Assembly (NCBI GenBank): GCA_002690445.1
Contig: NZER01000256.1
Span: 1-26,832, forward strand
DNA: 26,832 bases
Reading direction: 5' to 3'
Source: Candidatus Pacearchaeota archaeon
GTDB lineage: Archaea; Nanoarchaeota; Nanoarchaeia; Pacearchaeales; GW2011-AR1
Positions within the stretch are counted from its first letter, which is position 1, and every line of letters begins with the position of its first letter. A program made the position numbers and the translations under genes. The notes beneath the pieces are model-generated. The model was not told the DNA's origin. It made no database searches and worked only from the letters and a program-made list of their open reading frames with translations. Of this stretch, positions 16,386 to 22,535 are shown piece by piece.

Positions 16386-17614
16386 CTTCCCACCCACACA
16401 CTACTCTTAGAGTTGCCCAAGCCCATCAGACCATATCTAGTGGCATCCACACAGTGGTCATTAGCCTTCACGTCTGCATCATAGACCTGGAACTCAGATA
16501 TTGTGTTCACACAATCCTGATGAATGAACAGCCTAGGCTTACCATCCCCAACAGTCCTGAGTCTGCCACCCACCTCTCTTATCCCATCATCACGTTTGCT
16601 CTTATTACCCCTAGCATCTAATCCAGACTTCCTGAACTTCTCAATCATTCGGGGTTCAGAGCTGTCACAATAAAACCTGCCAGCACCCCAGCGACTCTGC
16701 AACTCCTGGGCTCCAGCCACAAGCTCCTCATCACTCGCCTGACTCTTATAAAACTCATCTAAAATATATGCCCTACCATCACCATCAATCCCAATAGCTA
16801 TGATAGTGGCAGGGTTAGTCCAGCCAAAGTCCACGCCATAAGCCACCTGTCTCATGTTCTCCTTATCTATGGAGCCGATTATGTGCTGAGTGCTGTCAAA
16901 CTCAAAGCTCCCTGCACCCACCTCAGCAAAACGCCCATGAATAAACCTCTCGCTCAAGCCCCCAGTGTGAGCCTGGAGCATATCATCAATAAATCCCTGT
17001 GGAAGCATGGTGTTCTCCATCAGACTCCACCTGTAGACCATGCTATCATCTAACTTGCTCCTGGAGTCCTCAAAGCTCTTATACAAAGCACTATTCGGGT
17101 GGTCTGGGGTTGTTGTTATCCAGGCACCTATGCGATTCCCAGCCCGACTACCCCTGAGCCTCCTTCTGACAGTCCTCCAAGCAGAGTCAAAATGCCTTAC
17201 AAGACGAGCCTCATCTATGTGAGCAAAGTCGATGTTAGGACCTTCAGCGGTCTCAGGATCTTCCAGCGAGCCAAACCAGAGCACCGAATCATTAATAAAT
17301 TCTATTCGTTTATCCCCCCTGCTATATTCTCTCACCAGGGGATGAGCTCCTATGTGACCATTAAAAATCCACTCGCTCTCCATAGCAGGTATCAAAATCC
17401 TCCTGACCATAGCATAAGTGGGCTCGTAGATATACCCTACTGTCCCAGCGTTCTCAAGGCACCAGCTAACACACTCGAATACTCCTGCGAGTGTCTTGCC
17501 TCCTCCAGTCCCAGCACTCACCAGCCTGAACTTCACCCTGTATCTGTCAGCATGGAAGAGCTTTTGCATGGGCTGAGGGGCATAATAAAAGTGGATAAGC
17601 TCTTGCATCATCAT
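16382..17614 (-). CDS. terL: Terminase large subunit (410 aa)
   Basis: ATPase and nuclease motifs are complete: Walker A AGTGGGKT (residues 34-41), Walker B DFAHIDEA (129-136), a coupling-type TTTP segment (167-170), and the RNase H-like nuclease acidic residues D262 (YGVDFGWTNP), D317 (FYCDSSEP) and D386/D390 (NDHCVDATRYGL). The enzyme pumps DNA into the prohead and cuts concatemers. Three tandem ATG codons start the gene; the first (17614) follows AGGAG and overlaps the TerS stop. At 410 aa it is compact but not truncated. The packaging mode (cos, pac or DTR) cannot be told from this alone. Confidence 0.95.
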   Translation of the reverse strand: MMMQELIHFYYAPQPMQKLFHADRYRVKFRLVSAGTGGGKTLAGVFECVSWCLENAGTVGYIYEPTYAMVRRILIPAMESEWIFNGHIGAHPLVREYSRGDKRIEFINDSVLWFGSLEDPETAEGPNIDFAHIDEARLVRHFDSAWRTVRRRLRGSRAGNRIGAWITTTPDHPNSALYKSFEDSRSKLDDSMVYRWSLMENTMLPQGFIDDMLQAHTGGLSERFIHGRFAEVGAGSFEFDSTQHIIGSIDKENMRQVAYGVDFGWTNPATIIAIGIDGDGRAYILDEFYKSQASDEELVAGAQELQSRWGAGRFYCDSSEPRMIEKFRKSGLDARGNKSKRDDGIREVGGRLRTVGDGKPRLFIHQDCVNTISEFQVYDADVKANDHCVDATRYGLMGLGNSKSSVWVGR

Positions 17615-18045
17615 TTGGAACTCTCCTTCTTCAAAAGCCTTCTGGACATAGGAGCAAAGTCCCTGTTCTCATCAGGTTGCCACATCTTAATCTCCAGCCT
17701 AGTCTTGCCCTCATGCTGTATTCTGTCAATGTAAAGACCTGCACGTTTACGCATATCCTGACGTAATTTTAATATGAGATTCCTATAACCCAATTTCTGT
17801 AGTGGATGATTACACTCTCGGAGTTCCTTCTCCAACTCCTTCATAAACTGCAAGTCCCAAACGCTCTCTCGAATCTCTCGATGCAGATGAGTTCTACTCC
17901 ATTTCAGATCATTATAAACGTCTCCAATGGGTATGTCTAATGAATTACTAATTTCCCTGGGTTTTAACCCCTTCTCCTCTAAAGTAATGACATTCAAACG
18001 TCTGTCTCTGATTTCTTCCTTCCTTCCAAATAGAAATATGTTCAT
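17611..18045 (-). CDS. terS: Terminase small subunit candidate (144 aa)
   Basis: The N-terminal half contains a helix-turn-helix (about residues 15-50: RRLNVITLEEKGLKPREISN, then LDIPIGDVYNDLKWSR) of the kind used by small terminases to recognise viral DNA. The second half is helical and charged (LEKELRECNHPLQKLGYRNL), a likely oligomerisation region, and the C-terminus is basic. Its ATG overlaps the preceding 51-aa ORF stop and its own stop overlaps terL, so the genes are coupled. The HTH and position immediately before terL support the call. A transcription-factor role cannot be excluded. Confidence 0.75.
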   Translation of the reverse strand: MNIFLFGRKEEIRDRRLNVITLEEKGLKPREISNSLDIPIGDVYNDLKWSRTHLHREIRESVWDLQFMKELEKELRECNHPLQKLGYRNLILKLRQDMRKRAGLYIDRIQHEGKTRLEIKMWQPDENRDFAPMSRRLLKKESSK

Positions 18046-18197
18046 GTTATCAGTACTTTTGACTCCCTTATTTTAGTAGCTTTTTTCCCTGTGTCCTCCA
18101 CACTCTTAATTATTTTCTCTATTTGTTTTATGGTGTGTTTCTTGGGGTTCTTTTCAAAGGGTTTTAAATGTGAAGGGTCTAAATGTTGAACCTTCAT
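18042..18197 (-). CDS. Truncated ParB-like domain protein (51 aa)
   Basis: The ATG at 18197 follows a strong AGGAGGGAG site, and its TGA overlaps the TerS ATG. The N-terminal 33 residues (LDPSHLKPFEKNPKKH, then TIKQIEKIIKSVEDTG) read like the opening of ParB/sulfiredoxin-fold domains, whose 'L.PxxxNPRxH..xqI..I..SI..fG' pattern is familiar from phage DNA-modification and partition proteins. The remainder of that domain, including the GxxR phosphate-binding motif, is missing, so this is either a degenerate remnant or a short protein using only the leading motif. The strong ribosome binding site and intact frame favour expression. Confidence 0.6.
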   Translation of the reverse strand: MKVQHLDPSHLKPFEKNPKKHTIKQIEKIIKSVEDTGKKATKIRESKVLIT

Positions 18198-18286
18198 TTT
18201 TCTCCCTCCTTATTTTTCTGCTGGTATGTGAGAGGATGAGGCACAGCGATTAGCAACCCCTTGACTATTCGCTGTGCTGTGTTCAT
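18194..18286 (-). CDS. Leader mini-ORF 2 (30 aa)
   Basis: ATG at 18286 preceded by GGAGTGAGGAG; the stop overlaps the ParB-like ORF start (ATGA). The product is MNTAQRIVKGLL, then IAVPHPLTYQQKNKEGEK. No homology is recognised. An inverted repeat (GCACAGCGA / TCGCTGTGC) lies inside the frame, so the region could act mainly as an RNA or DNA control element with incidental coding. Confidence 0.45.
   Translation of the reverse strand: MNTAQRIVKGLLIAVPHPLTYQQKNKEGEK
18241..18277 (-). promoter_or_regulatory. Inverted repeat / hairpin in late-operon leader
   Basis: Arms at 18241-18249 and 18269-18277 form a perfect 9-bp stem (GCACAGCGA with TCGCTGTGC). Further pairing is possible inside: TAG/CTA, and CAA/TTG closing a GGGG loop on the minus strand. 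It sits about 180 nt downstream of the predicted late start site, so it could be an operator, a leader RNA structure or an attenuator. No poly-U tract follows, which argues against an intrinsic terminator. Confidence 0.6.
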
Positions 18287-18301
18287 TTCTCCTCACTCCT
18301 C

Positions 18302-18409
18302 TTATTTTTTTCGTAAAAGTATCGTGCTTATTATGAGTTGTATCTTCCTAAAGCTGTTTGTAATTGCCTCCCTCATGCTGATTAGACACTGAGCTCTATT
18401 TTTGCTCAT
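18302..18409 (-). CDS. Leader mini-ORF 1 (35 aa)
   Basis: ATG at 18409 with AGGA 7 nt upstream, TAA at 18302. The product is MSKNRAQCLISMREAITNSF, then a basic/hydrophobic RKIQLIISTILLRKK. It would be the first ORF after the predicted late promoter. The C-terminal amphipathic helix is plausible for a small membrane-active or regulatory peptide, but the call rests only on an open frame, spacing and a weak ribosome binding site. Confidence 0.4.
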   Translation of the reverse strand: MSKNRAQCLISMREAITNSFRKIQLIISTILLRKK

Positions 18410-18453
18410 TGTTTTATCCTTTAAAGTGTTACTCCTTATTTAAACGTTATTTC

Positions 18454-18461
18454 TTTTTATA
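18454..18461 (-). promoter_or_regulatory. Late-operon TATA-box candidate (leftward)
   Basis: TATAAAAA on the minus strand, about 45-50 nt upstream of the first leader ORF. By archaeal rules transcription would begin about 22-26 nt further, near 18430. No clear BRE is seen. The assignment rests on sequence match and on the fact that all genes to the left are transcribed leftward from here. Confidence 0.5.
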
Positions 18462-18483
18462 TGGTGTATCGGTACTTTTTTTC

Positions 18484-18929
18484 TTGTAATCTCCTACTAT
18501 GATGCCTCTCATTTAACTTCTAAGGGCTTTTCATGGGTACTCACTTATTATATGAGGTATTGATAGGAGAACACGCATTATCTTACAAAATAGGGGCGTG
18601 TCCTGTCTTTAAATCGTGTATTCCTGTTTTGTTCTCCCTCCTTTATCCCTCATGTTTTACAAGGTGTTACAACTGACGTAATGTGTAAAAGGTTTTTTAT
18701 CGGGACTGGTGATGTGCTAATATTTACAAGTTTACATTTGGCTTATATACACTCTAGTTGGATGATTTACTCAGGCTCAGAGCTCTCATCAGACCTCTTA
18801 TAAGTATTATACTTATTATAGTACCTATAAGGTCTTTTGTAATCTTGTAAACTCTTCATATACTCTTAGTCCCTGTGAATATCCTTTTTTACAAAATACC
18901 ATCACTGGTTTCTTGTATGCAATTTGTAA
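18484..18929. repeat. Cluster of TTGTAA/TTACAA hexamers: candidate iterons / origin region
   Basis: Nine copies of TTGTAA (either strand) start at 18484, 18583, 18657, 18667, 18724, 18837, 18845, 18889 and 18924; a tenth is at 18358. Two are extended to TTGTAAACTC (18845, 18924). The stretch also holds the perfect palindrome ATAAGTA-TTA-TACTTAT (18801-18817) inside an imperfect AGACCT...AGGTCT dyad (about 18791-18834). It is AT-rich, has no credible gene over 300 nt, and separates the leftward late genes from the rightward replication genes. Binding sites for an initiator or regulator and an origin of replication are the natural reading, but this is inference. Confidence 0.55.
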
Positions 18930-18962
18930 ACTCAATAAATCGGCAATATATATTTGATTAAG

Positions 18963-18971
18963 TATATATAA
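18963..18971 (+). promoter_or_regulatory. TATA-box candidate upstream of the structured element
   Basis: TATATATAA followed about 25 nt later by the start of the long stem at 18998. Rightward transcription from here would make an RNA whose 5' end lies at the base of stem P1. A second AT run (CAATATATATTT, 18944 onward) is close by, so either could be the functional box. Confidence 0.4.
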
Positions 18972-18994
18972 TGAAGAGATCCATATTTAGTGAT

Positions 18995-19157
18995 TGGAGG
19001 CAGACCTAGATATTTCACCCACATATCAAACACCAAATATTTTTCTAGGATTCTCCCCCCCCTAAGAAGTTTATGGGAATATGTCTGCCTTTGAAGGCAA
19101 GCTGGACCTTTTCTTCCTCCATCCCGCACATTTGAATAAAAGGAATGGCTTGCCTTC
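18995..19157 (+). ncRNA. Candidate structured RNA (three-way junction plus long hairpin) in the divergent region
   Basis: Pairings visible by eye: P1 AGGCAGAC (18998-19005) with GTCTGCCT (19083-19090). Inside it, P2 CTAGA (19006-19010) with TCTAG (19044-19048), extended by TATTT (19011-19015) with AAATA (19035-19039) across a 4-nt bulge, and a weak P3 ATT..CCC with GGGAAT (19050-19056 / 19075-19080). Beside it, P4 is a perfect 10-bp stem GAAGGCAAGC (19093-19102) with GCTTGCCTTC (19148-19157), followed by CCTTTT (19107-19112) with AAAAGG (19138-19143). The block is GC-richer than its AT-rich flanks and lies between a TATA-like box and the early promoter. It may be an RNA, a 5' leader or a folded origin element; strand is assumed from the upstream TATA box. 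Confidence 0.45.
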
Positions 19158-19184
19158 TCTTCTCATCAAAAAAATTGGGGATGG

Positions 19185-19194
19185 TTATATATAT
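19185..19194 (+). promoter_or_regulatory. Early-operon TATA-box candidate (rightward)
   Basis: TTATATATAT lies 38-47 nt upstream of the first rightward gene. With archaeal spacing the start site would be near 19217-19222, giving a very short leader before the ATG at 19232. No clear BRE is visible (upstream AATTGGGGATGG). It would drive the whole replication module. Confidence 0.55.
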
Positions 19195-19231
19195 CCGATT
19201 CAACAAAAATATTTTTAGGAAAAGTTAAAAG

Positions 19232-19654
19232 ATGCGAGCAATTAAACCCCTAAAGAATACCCCTATCAAAGACACAAGATATATCATTGGTAGGCGAGAA
19301 TGGATTTTCCCCTTCTACCTGCTTGAGATGTTAATATGGGTGTTCATTCGTTTCTTCTATTGGACAAAGCCTATGGAGACTAAGCACTTCCAGAAGGTTT
19401 CCAATGGAGATAAAGAGGGCTCTGGAGCCTACATAATCGAATACTGCGAGCTACATTGTCAGTATAAAGCTCCAGGTCTCCCTAGTTGTTTGAAGAGTCA
19501 GAAGGCACATGAGGATAGTGCTTTGGGACATTCTTTCAAGGGACTTGGGAATACAGAGCTCCTATGCTTTGATAATCATAAGCTGATTCCATCAGGGCAT
19601 AAGCACTTTGGGTTTGATAGCTTCTATCCAGAGTGTGAGATTAATGTCGAATAA
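19232..19654 (+). CDS. First early protein, Cys/His-rich with hydrophobic segment, unknown (140 aa)
   Basis: ATG at 19232 directly behind the early TATA box, with AGGAAAAG upstream. Residues about 24-45 are hydrophobic and aromatic (WIFPFYLLEMLIWVFIRFFY), likely a membrane or buried helix. The following half has Cys and His spaced as YCELHCQY, LPSC, KAHEDSALGHSF, LLCFDNHKL and YPEC, which could bind metal. No family is recognised. As the first gene of the early operon it could be an anti-host or regulatory protein. It overlaps the next gene by 11 nt when that gene starts at 19644. Confidence 0.65.
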   Translation: MRAIKPLKNTPIKDTRYIIGRREWIFPFYLLEMLIWVFIRFFYWTKPMETKHFQKVSNGDKEGSGAYIIEYCELHCQYKAPGLPSCLKSQKAHEDSALGHSFKGLGNTELLCFDNHKLIPSGHKHFGFDSFYPECEINVE

Positions 19655-20828
19655 TCTTTATGAGCATACAATAGATTTTGCAAGGGAAGCAGACTACACG
19701 AGCCTGGAGGTCCTGGATTATTATATCACCTCCATTGGATGTCATATTGCCAATCTCTTTAACACGAGCAGTATCTATGAATATGCCACGCCCTTTTATT
19801 TTAGGAATAGGAAGCCCTTTCCTGTGCGTGCTAACATATTTGCGATAGGTCCTCCTGGGTATGGTAAGACTGCGTGGCATCGTTTCTTCTTCGATCAGGA
19901 TTATGGCTGTGCTATTTCACTCCCTCATAAGCATGAGAAACGTCTCACAGAACTCAGCCTGGTTGGGGGGTTTGACAAGTCTGGCGAGAAAATAATAGGT
20001 CATGCTGAGGAGTATAAGGATGCTATCATCTTGTGTGATGAGTATAGTGCTTTGAAGAAGAGTTCAAAACAGGAGCATAGTCTACAGCTTGAGGAGGCGT
20101 TGCTCGGTCTCCTTGATGATGGGTGGGTTTATAAGAGCACTGGCGGTCATGACCTGAAATATCAGAGTTATATCACAGCCTGGCTGGCAACCCAGAACGC
20201 CAGATTTGATAATGAGAGTGGGATGCCAAGGAGGCTGAATTATCTTGACATGAGTCCTGACCAGACCACTATCAAGGCTTTTAATCAGAAGGTTATTAAC
20301 AATCCTAACAAGCCTCCTAAGCTCAAAGGGCTGAGAGACCTTAGGCATCATTTCAGCGAGCTCGCCCAAACCTTCACAGCCACTAAGAGCATAAGGACAG
20401 CAAGCCTTAGGAACTTCTTATTAGCTCTTAGCCAACGTGGGTATAATCATAATGAGCTCATTCTCATAGAGAACCTGGCGATAGGCTATAGTCTCATCAA
20501 ATATTATAGGGCAACCCCTGTCTTGAGGATTACTGTGGACAAGACCTTCAAGGCTTTTGCTCTGGATGCGTTGAACAGACGCCTGGGGGTTCTTGCTAAT
20601 GCAAATTATAATCAGATACTCACTTATATTAAGAGCCTCCCTGAAGGGTGCTCTCACACTCAGTTGATGAAGTATCTCGTTTTTTCTGGGTGGTCTAGGA
20701 GGCGTGCAAGGGAGACTATTAATGATATGCTCTTGCACAAGGTGCTTCTCAAGGCAGGTGGAGAGGGATTGGGCAGGGGTATGGGGAGAGCCCCCATATT
20801 CTATTTCATAGGGGATGATAGCTTATGA
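19644..20828 (+). CDS. AAA+ ATPase, MCM-like candidate replicative helicase (394 aa)
   Basis: The ATG at 19644 (MSNNLYEH, preceded by GAGTGTGAGATTA) is preferred over an upstream TTG at 19608. Walker A GPPGYGKT is at residues 69-76, Walker B IILCDE at 128-133, a sensor-1-like ATQN at 182-185, and a candidate arginine finger in GMPRRL (196-197). The C-terminus (about 310-394) is a winged-helix-like domain (YNQILTYIKSLPEGCSHTQL; WSRRRARETINDML), as in archaeal MCM proteins. MCM N-terminal zinc/OB domains are not evident, so it could also be a helicase loader or an initiator AAA+. Its place beside RPA-like and primase genes supports a role in replication. Confidence 0.7.
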   Translation: MSNNLYEHTIDFAREADYTSLEVLDYYITSIGCHIANLFNTSSIYEYATPFYFRNRKPFPVRANIFAIGPPGYGKTAWHRFFFDQDYGCAISLPHKHEKRLTELSLVGGFDKSGEKIIGHAEEYKDAIILCDEYSALKKSSKQEHSLQLEEALLGLLDDGWVYKSTGGHDLKYQSYITAWLATQNARFDNESGMPRRLNYLDMSPDQTTIKAFNQKVINNPNKPPKLKGLRDLRHHFSELAQTFTATKSIRTASLRNFLLALSQRGYNHNELILIENLAIGYSLIKYYRATPVLRITVDKTFKAFALDALNRRLGVLANANYNQILTYIKSLPEGCSHTQLMKYLVFSGWSRRRARETINDMLLHKVLLKAGGEGLGRGMGRAPIFYFIGDDSL

Positions 20829-20995
20829 ACAAATTATATTGTAGGAGAAAAAAGGAGGCTTCAAAGTTGAAGGAGAACATGAGTAAATTATTGAAGAGAA
20901 TAAAGCACTATTGGATGATATATGCTATGTGGCTTATATCCCTAGGAACAATCACAGGGGTAGCCATACTCGTATTATTGGAGGATTTGATATGA
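20825..20995 (+). CDS. Small membrane protein (56 aa)
   Basis: ATG overlaps the AAA+ stop (ATGA) and its TGA overlaps the next ATG. The N-terminal 26 residues are very basic (NKLYCRRKKEASKLKENMSK), followed by one transmembrane helix of about 25 residues (YWMIYAMWLISLGTITGVAI, then LVLLEDLI). This is the layout of small single-pass proteins with a cytoplasmic basic tail. The function is unknown; superinfection exclusion or membrane attachment of replication are possibilities only. Confidence 0.6.
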   Translation: MNKLYCRRKKEASKLKENMSKLLKRIKHYWMIYAMWLISLGTITGVAILVLLEDLI

Positions 20996-21132
20996 ATGTT
21001 AAAGTAGAAATGAGCAATGGTTTTAGTAAATGGACTTTTGTGACAAAGCATGAGGGCACTGAGGCAGATACTACTAGAATAGAGCAGGAGACAATGCTGT
21101 TTCTTCAGACTGCTATCTCATCATTATTATGA
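20992..21132 (+). CDS. Small early protein of unknown function (46 aa)
   Basis: The ATG at 20992 has GGAGG 7 nt upstream and overlaps the previous stop. An upstream ATG at 20911 in the same frame has no ribosome binding site and would read through the membrane gene. The product (MNVKVEMSNGFSKWTFVTKH, then EGTEADTTRIEQETMLFLQT) has a strand-turn-strand start and an amphipathic helix. No family is recognised. Confidence 0.6.
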   Translation: MNVKVEMSNGFSKWTFVTKHEGTEADTTRIEQETMLFLQTAISSLL

Positions 21133-21171
21133 TGGTCATGGGGTTCATGTGAGCCTTTTATGATAAAATAT

Positions 21172-21177
21172 GGAGGT
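21172..21177 (+). promoter_or_regulatory. Strong ribosome binding site selecting a TTG start
   Basis: GGAGGT ends 7 nt before TTG 21185, whereas the in-frame ATG at 21170 overlaps this motif and has no Shine-Dalgarno sequence of its own. The TTG start is therefore preferred for the RPA-like gene. Confidence 0.7.
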
Positions 21178-21184
21178 TAGAAAA

Positions 21185-22153
21185 TTGAAAGAAAAGAAGA
21201 TAAAACTATCGAGTGAAGCTAAGAAGCGTCTTGTCGCCTTGGCATCAGAGTTGAACATCCCTAAAGCAAAGATTGGTGAGACTTTAGGGAAGGAAGTTAA
21301 GAGGGAATATCTCACCCCATATCTTGTAGAGACTTTCCCTGACGATTATGCTCGTCAGCTTGTTGCCATTGACATTGTCAAGGCTAACCATATAAGCGAG
21401 ATTGATAGGGGGGAGAAAATCTGGAGCGTAATGCTCCTTAACATAGGCAGACCACAGAAGAGCAAGAAGGGTGGCAGGTTTATGAACGCCTATGGGATAG
21501 GCACGAGGAAAGGTCTTGATGACTTTGTAGCTGTGAAGATTGCTATTAAGGGAGATGATAATATCAGTACCTTTGTAGGGATTGAAGAGGGAGAGACTTT
21601 TGAGACTCGTTTTGGTGAGAGTGAGATAAAAGGGAATAGCACTACTCTCTTCAGGATTGGGGATAATCATCCCATCGAGGAGGCTCAGAGTCAGATAACC
21701 ATTGAGGAGGCTGGAGAGTTTGTGGGTAAGAAGCTCACTAACATTAGCATTTCTCAGGCGACAGAGTGGTCTGATGCCAATGAGATGATAGCCCTTAATG
21801 CTCAGGTCATTCGGGTGAATGAGTGGGATGAGGGTGGCTGTACTTATCGCCTCTTTGATGACAGCATCAGCAGGGAATTTGTCAAGGAGAATGGTAGCTT
21901 CATAGCTAGTCATGATAAATCCCCCACCATGGGCTCAGCGAGCATTGGAGTATTCGTTGGACAGCTCTATCAGCCTAAAGACCAGATTAGTCAGGAGCCA
22001 TCAGGCTATCCTAGGATGAGGGTTGGGATGATATTCCCTATCAGGACTGTCCCTTATAGACCATTGATTAAGCCAAAGGAAGAGGCTCAGGTGACTGAGG
22101 AGGTTATTGAGGAGAGTGGGGATGCGTTAGTCACCTCCCTGGATGACCTCTAA
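21185..22153 (+). CDS. RPA/SSB-like single-stranded DNA-binding protein candidate (322 aa)
   Basis: Residues 1-60 are a basic helical region (KEKKIKLSSEAKKRLVALAS, then ELNIPKAKIGETLGKEVKRE), similar to N-terminal helical segments of archaeal RPA-type proteins. From about residue 67 on, two OB-like modules are suggested by strands SEIDRGEKIWSVMLLNIGRP and later ANEMIALNAQVIRVNEWDEG, with CTYRLFDDSISREF and SIGVFVGQLYQPKD. The C-terminus is acidic (VTEEVIEESGDALVTSLDDL), as in many SSBs that use a tail to recruit partners. The gene lies amid helicase, recombinase and primase genes. Assignment is by layout rather than by a diagnostic motif. Confidence 0.55.
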   Translation: MKEKKIKLSSEAKKRLVALASELNIPKAKIGETLGKEVKREYLTPYLVETFPDDYARQLVAIDIVKANHISEIDRGEKIWSVMLLNIGRPQKSKKGGRFMNAYGIGTRKGLDDFVAVKIAIKGDDNISTFVGIEEGETFETRFGESEIKGNSTTLFRIGDNHPIEEAQSQITIEEAGEFVGKKLTNISISQATEWSDANEMIALNAQVIRVNEWDEGGCTYRLFDDSISREFVKENGSFIASHDKSPTMGSASIGVFVGQLYQPKDQISQEPSGYPRMRVGMIFPIRTVPYRPLIKPKEEAQVTEEVIEESGDALVTSLDDL

Positions 22154-22159
22154 GAGAAA

Positions 22160-22318
22160 ATGCAAGGAGATAATAGGTGCCCTGATTGTGGCAGAGGATG
22201 TGTGCTTGTTTCAACTAAGCCCCAGAAGAAATTCATGGGGCTTGTTGTCCAAGTATTGAAGAAGTATAGGTGTGTGAATTGTGATTGTAAGAAGAAGATA
22301 TTTGAGGTGATAAGATGA
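22160..22318 (+). CDS. Zinc-ribbon protein (52 aa)
   Basis: ATG at 22160, and the stop overlaps the next ATG (ATGA). Two CxxC-type pairs are visible: RCPDCGRGC near the N-terminus and RCVNCDC about 30 residues later, with basic residues around the second (LKKYRCVNC, then CKKKIFEVIR). This is a typical treble-clef/zinc-ribbon spacing for a small nucleic-acid binding protein. Phage Mu Com, which controls mom translation, is also a small Cys-rich zinc protein, but similarity here is only in the metal-binding layout. Could also be a transcription regulator. Confidence 0.7.
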   Translation: MQGDNRCPDCGRGCVLVSTKPQKKFMGLVVQVLKKYRCVNCDCKKKIFEVIR

Positions 22319-22533
22319 ATGGATTAGTGGCTACTGGTATGATTGGGTCTGAGAGTGTTGTCAGAAGTGTGACAGATTCCCCTTGTAGTATAACCTTGAG
22401 GAAGATGGCTAAGGGCTATCAATGGGAGGTTAAGGCTTATGGTGAAACGCATACTAAGGGGGAGCGTGAGCAACTGATAGCTGAGGTCTTGGCTGTGGAC
22501 AGGGCTCTGAAGAAGAAGTATGAGGAGTTTTAG
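22315..22533 (+). CDS. Small early protein of unknown function (72 aa)
   Basis: ATG overlaps the zinc-ribbon stop. The sequence has an N-terminal Gly/Ser region (MNGLVATGMIGSESVVRSVT), a short beta unit (CSITLRKMAKGYQWEVKAYG) and a C-terminal helix (EQLIAEVLAVDRALKKKYEE). The strand-strand-helix layout occurs in small phage accessory proteins often linked to recombination genes. No function is assigned. Confidence 0.65.
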   Translation: MNGLVATGMIGSESVVRSVTDSPCSITLRKMAKGYQWEVKAYGETHTKGEREQLIAEVLAVDRALKKKYEEF

Positions 22534-22535
22534 GT

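Noticed and set aside
17099..17734. A 211-codon plus-strand frame over terL and terS
   Set aside because: Antisense to terminase genes with full motifs; no recognisable domain.
18241..18277. Intrinsic terminator reading of the 9-bp inverted repeat
   Set aside because: No U-tract follows on either strand, and the repeat lies inside a coupled ORF.
18480..18660. Very short leftward ORFs (21, 15 and 14 codons)
   Set aside because: They lack good ribosome binding sites and are too short to support.
18932..19129. A 65-codon minus-strand frame in the divergent region
   Set aside because: The stretch is better explained by the inverted-repeat stems; the frame has no ribosome binding site and an unnatural composition.
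21284..21913. A 209-codon minus-strand frame over the RPA-like gene
   Set aside because: It is antisense to a gene with a strong ribosome binding site and replication context, and shows no domain.
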